Part shown: piece by piece, positions 6,274 to 8,766 of the stretch
Numbering within the stretch: the first letter of the stretch is position 1
Layout of the letters: each line of letters starts with the position of its first letter
Notes under the pieces: model-generated
What the model saw: only the letters and a program-made list of their open reading frames with translations
The model's database searches: none
What the model was told of the DNA's origin: nothing
NCBI GenBank assembly: GCA_020861125.1
Contig: JAJBSZ010000248.1
Location: 1-8,766, forward strand
Length of the DNA: 8,766 nucleotides
DNA from: Planctomycetota bacterium
GTDB taxonomy: Bacteria > Planctomycetota > SZUA-567
Direction of reading: 5' to 3'
Program-made: the position numbers and the translations under genes

Positions 6274-6282
6274 AGGTTGGTA

Positions 6283-6359
6283 TGGCACCCACAGAGGGAT
6301 TCGAACCCCCGACCTACAGATTAGAAATCTGTTGCTCTATCCAACTGAGCTATGTGGGC
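6283..6359 (-). tRNA. tRNA-Arg, anticodon UCU
   Basis: The 77-base minus-strand sequence folds into a full cloverleaf. The acceptor stem is GCCCACA with TGTGGGT, the D-stem GCTC/GAGC, the anticodon stem ACAGA/TCTGT with loop TTTCTAA, and the T-arm GGGGG-TTCGAAT-CCCTC. Discriminator G is followed by an encoded CCA. The anticodon TCT reads AGA (and AGG) arginine codons, rare in GC-rich genes such as those here. The first acceptor pair is G1-U72, a wobble instead of the usual Watson-Crick pair. It lies 87 bases after the membrane-protein stop on the same strand. I see no clear promoter of its own, so it may be processed from a leuS transcript. A terminator follows directly. Confidence 0.98.
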
Positions 6360-6364
6360 AAATA

Positions 6365-6374
6365 GGTCGCGACC
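6365..6374. repeat. 10-bp perfect palindrome just 5' of the tRNA
   Basis: GGTCGCGACC (6365-6374) is fully self-complementary and sits 6 bases upstream of the tRNA 5' end (minus strand). A second hairpin, GCGCG (6404-6408) with CGCGC (6413-6417), lies between it and the membrane-protein gene. They could be processing signals or a protein site, or simple GC-rich coincidence. Confidence 0.3.
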
Positions 6375-6446
6375 GTGTTCTCCGTCGCGGTCCGCCCTCT
6401 GTTGCGCGAATCCGCGCCGCCAGGGGGCTGTCCGTATCTTCCGGGG

Positions 6447-7181
6447 CTACTGCCGCCGGTTGCGCAGGGAAATTTCGATAGGCGGATTGGTGTCGACGGG
6501 TTCCGGTTTGATCTCCGGTTCCGGCCGCACCGGCGGCTTCAAGGGCACCGGGAGCGGCGGCGGCGGCGGCACCGGCCGCGACGGTGCCTGCTTGGCCGGT
6601 TCTACCGGCAAGGGCGAAACGGGCGTCGCCGGCGCCATTGGCACGGCTTTGGTTTCCGGCGGCGGCGTGGGTGGAGCTTTGCGGCCGGCCGCCAGCCGTT
6701 CCGCTTCCAGCTTTTCCGCCTCGCGTTCCCGGGCCATCCGGCCAATGGATTCCACCACCCCGGCCCGGGTCGGGAACCGCATCCGGCTTTCAAACAGCCG
6801 ATCCTGTGCATCCTCGAGGTTGCCCGGGCTATCCAATCCGACCAGTTCGCCCATATGGCGCTTGCCTTGGTTGATACCGACATCCTTGCCGAGATAATAG
6901 ATGAACATGGCGAAAAAGGCCACGTACAGCACCATGCCATAACCGACCCGGCCACTCGTTTCAATCACCGCCGCCATGGCCGGCACCAGTCCCAGCAAGG
7001 GGATCAGGAGAAACACCACCGACTGCATGAAACGCATGATGAGGTCACGGCGACGGCTGGTAAAGATATCGGCGATGGAACCCACGGTGAACAGGAGCAT
7101 CAGGGACAGCAGCGCCGACCCCCAAATCACCAGGTTGACCACGCTGAAGGGATCGATAATGTCGATTGCTGGAGCATCCAT
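6447..7181 (-). CDS. Unknown membrane protein with a proline-rich C-terminal tail (244 aa)
   Basis: I do not recognise the family. The ATG complements 7179-7181, with AAGGGA (7191-7186) 4 bases before it, only 33 bases after the leuS stop, so the two are probably co-transcribed. Three hydrophobic segments are visible at about residues 14-37, 52-74 and 80-97, joined by a short Arg-rich loop (TSRRRD, 41-46). Next comes a soluble stretch, an acidic/basic helix rich in Glu, Arg and Ala (143-167) that could be a coiled coil, and a disordered tail (168-234) dominated by Pro with alternating Lys and Glu, ending in a basic SLRNRRQ. Such Pro/Lys/Glu tails are known as spacers in envelope proteins (TonB, for example), but nothing else here resembles TonB. 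A structural envelope role is a guess. Codon use and GC content match the neighbours. Confidence 0.85.
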   Translation of the reverse strand: MDAPAIDIIDPFSVVNLVIWGSALLSLMLLFTVGSIADIFTSRRRDLIMRFMQSVVFLLIPLLGLVPAMAAVIETSGRVGYGMVLYVAFFAMFIYYLGKDVGINQGKRHMGELVGLDSPGNLEDAQDRLFESRMRFPTRAGVVESIGRMAREREAEKLEAERLAAGRKAPPTPPPETKAVPMAPATPVSPLPVEPAKQAPSRPVPPPPPLPVPLKPPVRPEPEIKPEPVDTNPPIEISLRNRRQ

Positions 7182-7214
7182 GGCGTCCCTTTCCCACCCT
7201 TATCCAGGTCCCGC

Positions 7215-8766
7215 CTAGCGTACCGCTATGTTGACCATGCGGTTGGGAACCACCACCACCTTGTGGACGGTCTTGTCCTCGGTCAGCGACCGAATCCGCT
7301 CGTCCGCGAATGCCGCCTTTTCCAGATCCTCCCGGGCCGTGTCCGGAGCCACCCGGATGCGGGCCCGGACCTTGCCGTTGATCTGCACCGGGATCTCCAC
7401 CAGATCCTCCCGCGCGGCGTCGGCATCGTATTCGGGCCAGCGCGCCTCCAGGATGCTCTGATCGTAGCCCATCCGCGACCAGCACTCGTCGGCGAAATGC
7501 GGGATGATCGGCGACAGCGCCAGGATGATCACTTCCAGGGTTTCCCGCAGTACCGCCGGATGAGCGCCGCTGCGGCAGGACCGAAGCAGGTTCAGCAATT
7601 CGTTGGTCCGGGCAATGGCGGTATTGAACTGGTATCCCCCTTCGATGGCGTCCGTCACCTTTTTCACGCACTGGTGGGTTTTTCGCCGCAGGGTTCGGTT
7701 CACCTCATCCAGCTCCGCCGGCAGCGCCGCGCCGGGCGGGGCGATATTGGGCAGACTGTCCATGACCAGGCGCCAGAGCCGGTTGATGGTCCGCCAGGCG
7801 CCGTTGATACCGTCCTCGGTCCAGACCTGCATCCGGTCCGGCGGCGAATCGGACAGCATGTACAGACGCACGGTGTCGGCGCCGAATCGATCCATCATGG
7901 CGTCGGGATCGACGATGTTCAATTTCGATTTGGAAATCTTGGTCATCTCAAAATGAACGGCGTCGCCGCCACAAGTCCGGCAGATCAGGCGGTATCCCTC
8001 CGCACGCAACCCGGCCTCGTCCAGACTCTGGTTTTCGATCCGCTTGAAGAGGGCGCCGGCGGTATCGTCATCCACCTCGCCCCCGTCCAGCCGCACCACA
8101 TCGACCTGATCGACGGGAATCCATTTGCAGCACTCGCAGCGGTAGGCGACCTTGCAGACCATGCCCTGACAGAACAGGCGGGTGAACGGCTCCTCGAAAT
8201 CCACCAGCCCGAGGTCGTGTAGCACCATGGTGAAGAACCGGGCGTACATCAGGTGCATGGTGGCGTGCTCGATGCCGCCGATGTACTGGTCCACCGGCAG
8301 CCACTTCTTCACCTTGCTGTCATCCCAGCAGCAGCGATCGTTATGGGGATCGGCGAAGCGGATCTGGTACCAGGAGGAGTCGACAAAGGTGTCCATGGTG
8401 TCGGTTTCGCGCCGGGCCGGGCCGCCGCCGCGGGGGCAGGCGCACTCCGCGAAGGACGGCGTTTCCGGCAGGGGAGAGCGGCCGTCGTCGCGCCCCTTCA
8501 CATCCAGGGGCAGGAGCACGGGCAGATTTTCTTCCTTTTCCGGCACCACGCCGCATTTTTCGCAGTAGACCACCGGAATGGGCGCGCCCCAGAAGCGCTG
8601 GCGCGAGATGTTCCAGTCGCGCAGGCGGAACTGGGTGGTGGCCTTGCCCTTGTTGTTCTTTTCCAGCGCGTCGGCCACGGCCTTCTTGCCTTCTTCATTG
8701 GGCAGGCCGGCAAAGGAGCCGGAATTGACCATCAGGCCGGGGCCGGTCCAGGCTTCGGTCATGCTG
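7215..8766 (-). CDS. leuS: Leucyl-tRNA synthetase, C-terminal part (cut by the window edge)
   Basis: This class I synthetase charges tRNA-Leu with leucine in the cytoplasm. About 517 residues are visible, roughly 60% of the usual ~860; the start lies beyond 8766. In order: the end of the editing domain (GLMVNSGSFAGL), the conserved RDWNISRQRFWGAPIP, a zinc-knuckle-like YCEKCG, RETDTMDTFVDSSWY, YIGGIEHATMHLMYARFF, CQGMV, the signature loop KISKSK (a KMSKS variant, 7926-7940), the anticodon-binding helices, and the C-terminal VQINGKVRARI domain. The stop is TAG at 7217-7215. Two oddities: the usual CPxCGG before GPARRETDT is CPRGGG here, with an extra Cys two residues earlier (ECACP), and the signature loop has Ile in place of Met. 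The second Cys cluster (CECC, then CRTCGG) lies in the insert before the signature loop. Everything else is intact, so the gene is expected to be functional and essential. Confidence 0.98.
   Translation of the reverse strand, partial: SMTEAWTGPGLMVNSGSFAGLPNEEGKKAVADALEKNNKGKATTQFRLRDWNISRQRFWGAPIPVVYCEKCGVVPEKEENLPVLLPLDVKGRDDGRSPLPETPSFAECACPRGGGPARRETDTMDTFVDSSWYQIRFADPHNDRCCWDDSKVKKWLPVDQYIGGIEHATMHLMYARFFTMVLHDLGLVDFEEPFTRLFCQGMVCKVAYRCECCKWIPVDQVDVVRLDGGEVDDDTAGALFKRIENQSLDEAGLRAEGYRLICRTCGGDAVHFEMTKISKSKLNIVDPDAMMDRFGADTVRLYMLSDSPPDRMQVWTEDGINGAWRTINRLWRLVMDSLPNIAPPGAALPAELDEVNRTLRRKTHQCVKKVTDAIEGGYQFNTAIARTNELLNLLRSCRSGAHPAVLRETLEVIILALSPIIPHFADECWSRMGYDQSILEARWPEYDADAAREDLVEIPVQINGKVRARIRVAPDTAREDLEKAAFADERIRSLTEDKTVHKVVVVPNRMVNIAVR

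Noticed and set aside
6151..6324. 57-codon plus-strand frame (MPTKSG...)
   Set aside because: It runs antisense through the tRNA and terminator; the ending HPQRDSNPRPTD is the familiar false peptide from the reverse strand of tRNA genes.
6375..8222. Long plus-strand open frame across the leuS region
   Set aside because: It is antisense to leuS and the membrane-protein gene, is rich in His, Arg and Gln as expected of a GC-rich shadow frame, and has no domain.

Overview
The window is GC-rich bacterial chromosome. A periplasmic binding protein with a cleavable signal peptide, together with a TctABC-type tripartite tricarboxylate transporter, points to a Gram-negative host. The overall style would fit a proteobacterium or a Desulfobacterota-like (former deltaproteobacterial) lineage. 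No marker in the window settles the taxonomy, so this is a soft inference.

Layout. (1) Positions 1-464 hold no convincing gene, but contain several inverted repeats that could form a structured leader. (2) Positions 465-6021, plus strand, look like one catabolic/uptake operon. It starts with a 292-residue protein of unknown family that carries an internal duplication with matching histidines. Next come tctC (binding protein), tctB (small membrane subunit) and tctA (large membrane subunit), then a decayed C-terminal piece of what looks like a Gfo/Idh/MocA-family sugar oxidoreductase. Last is an intact 3-hydroxyisobutyrate/L-threonate dehydrogenase-like NAD(P) enzyme. Strong GC hairpins sit in the gaps before and after tctC. 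(3) Positions 6022-6246 are a convergent intergenic gap. (4) Positions 6247-8766, minus strand, hold the 3' part of leuS (cut by the window edge), a small membrane protein with a proline-rich tail, and a tRNA-Arg(UCU) followed by a clear intrinsic terminator.

How the genes may work together. TctC would capture an organic acid in the periplasm, TctA/TctB would import it using an ion gradient, and the dehydrogenase would oxidise a hydroxyl on it or on a product. The dehydrogenase resembles the four-carbon sugar-acid (L-threonate) branch of its family, so a short hydroxy-acid or sugar-acid substrate is plausible but unproven. The broken oxidoreductase suggests a second dehydrogenation step existed once. 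The first gene is the real unknown: it has no recognisable enzyme signature, yet it is in line with the transporter and has a strong ribosome-binding site.

The most notable observations are the duplicated histidine-motif protein, the frameshifted and N-terminally deleted oxidoreductase remnant whose frame runs open into the next gene, and the 14-bp hairpin between tctC and tctB.
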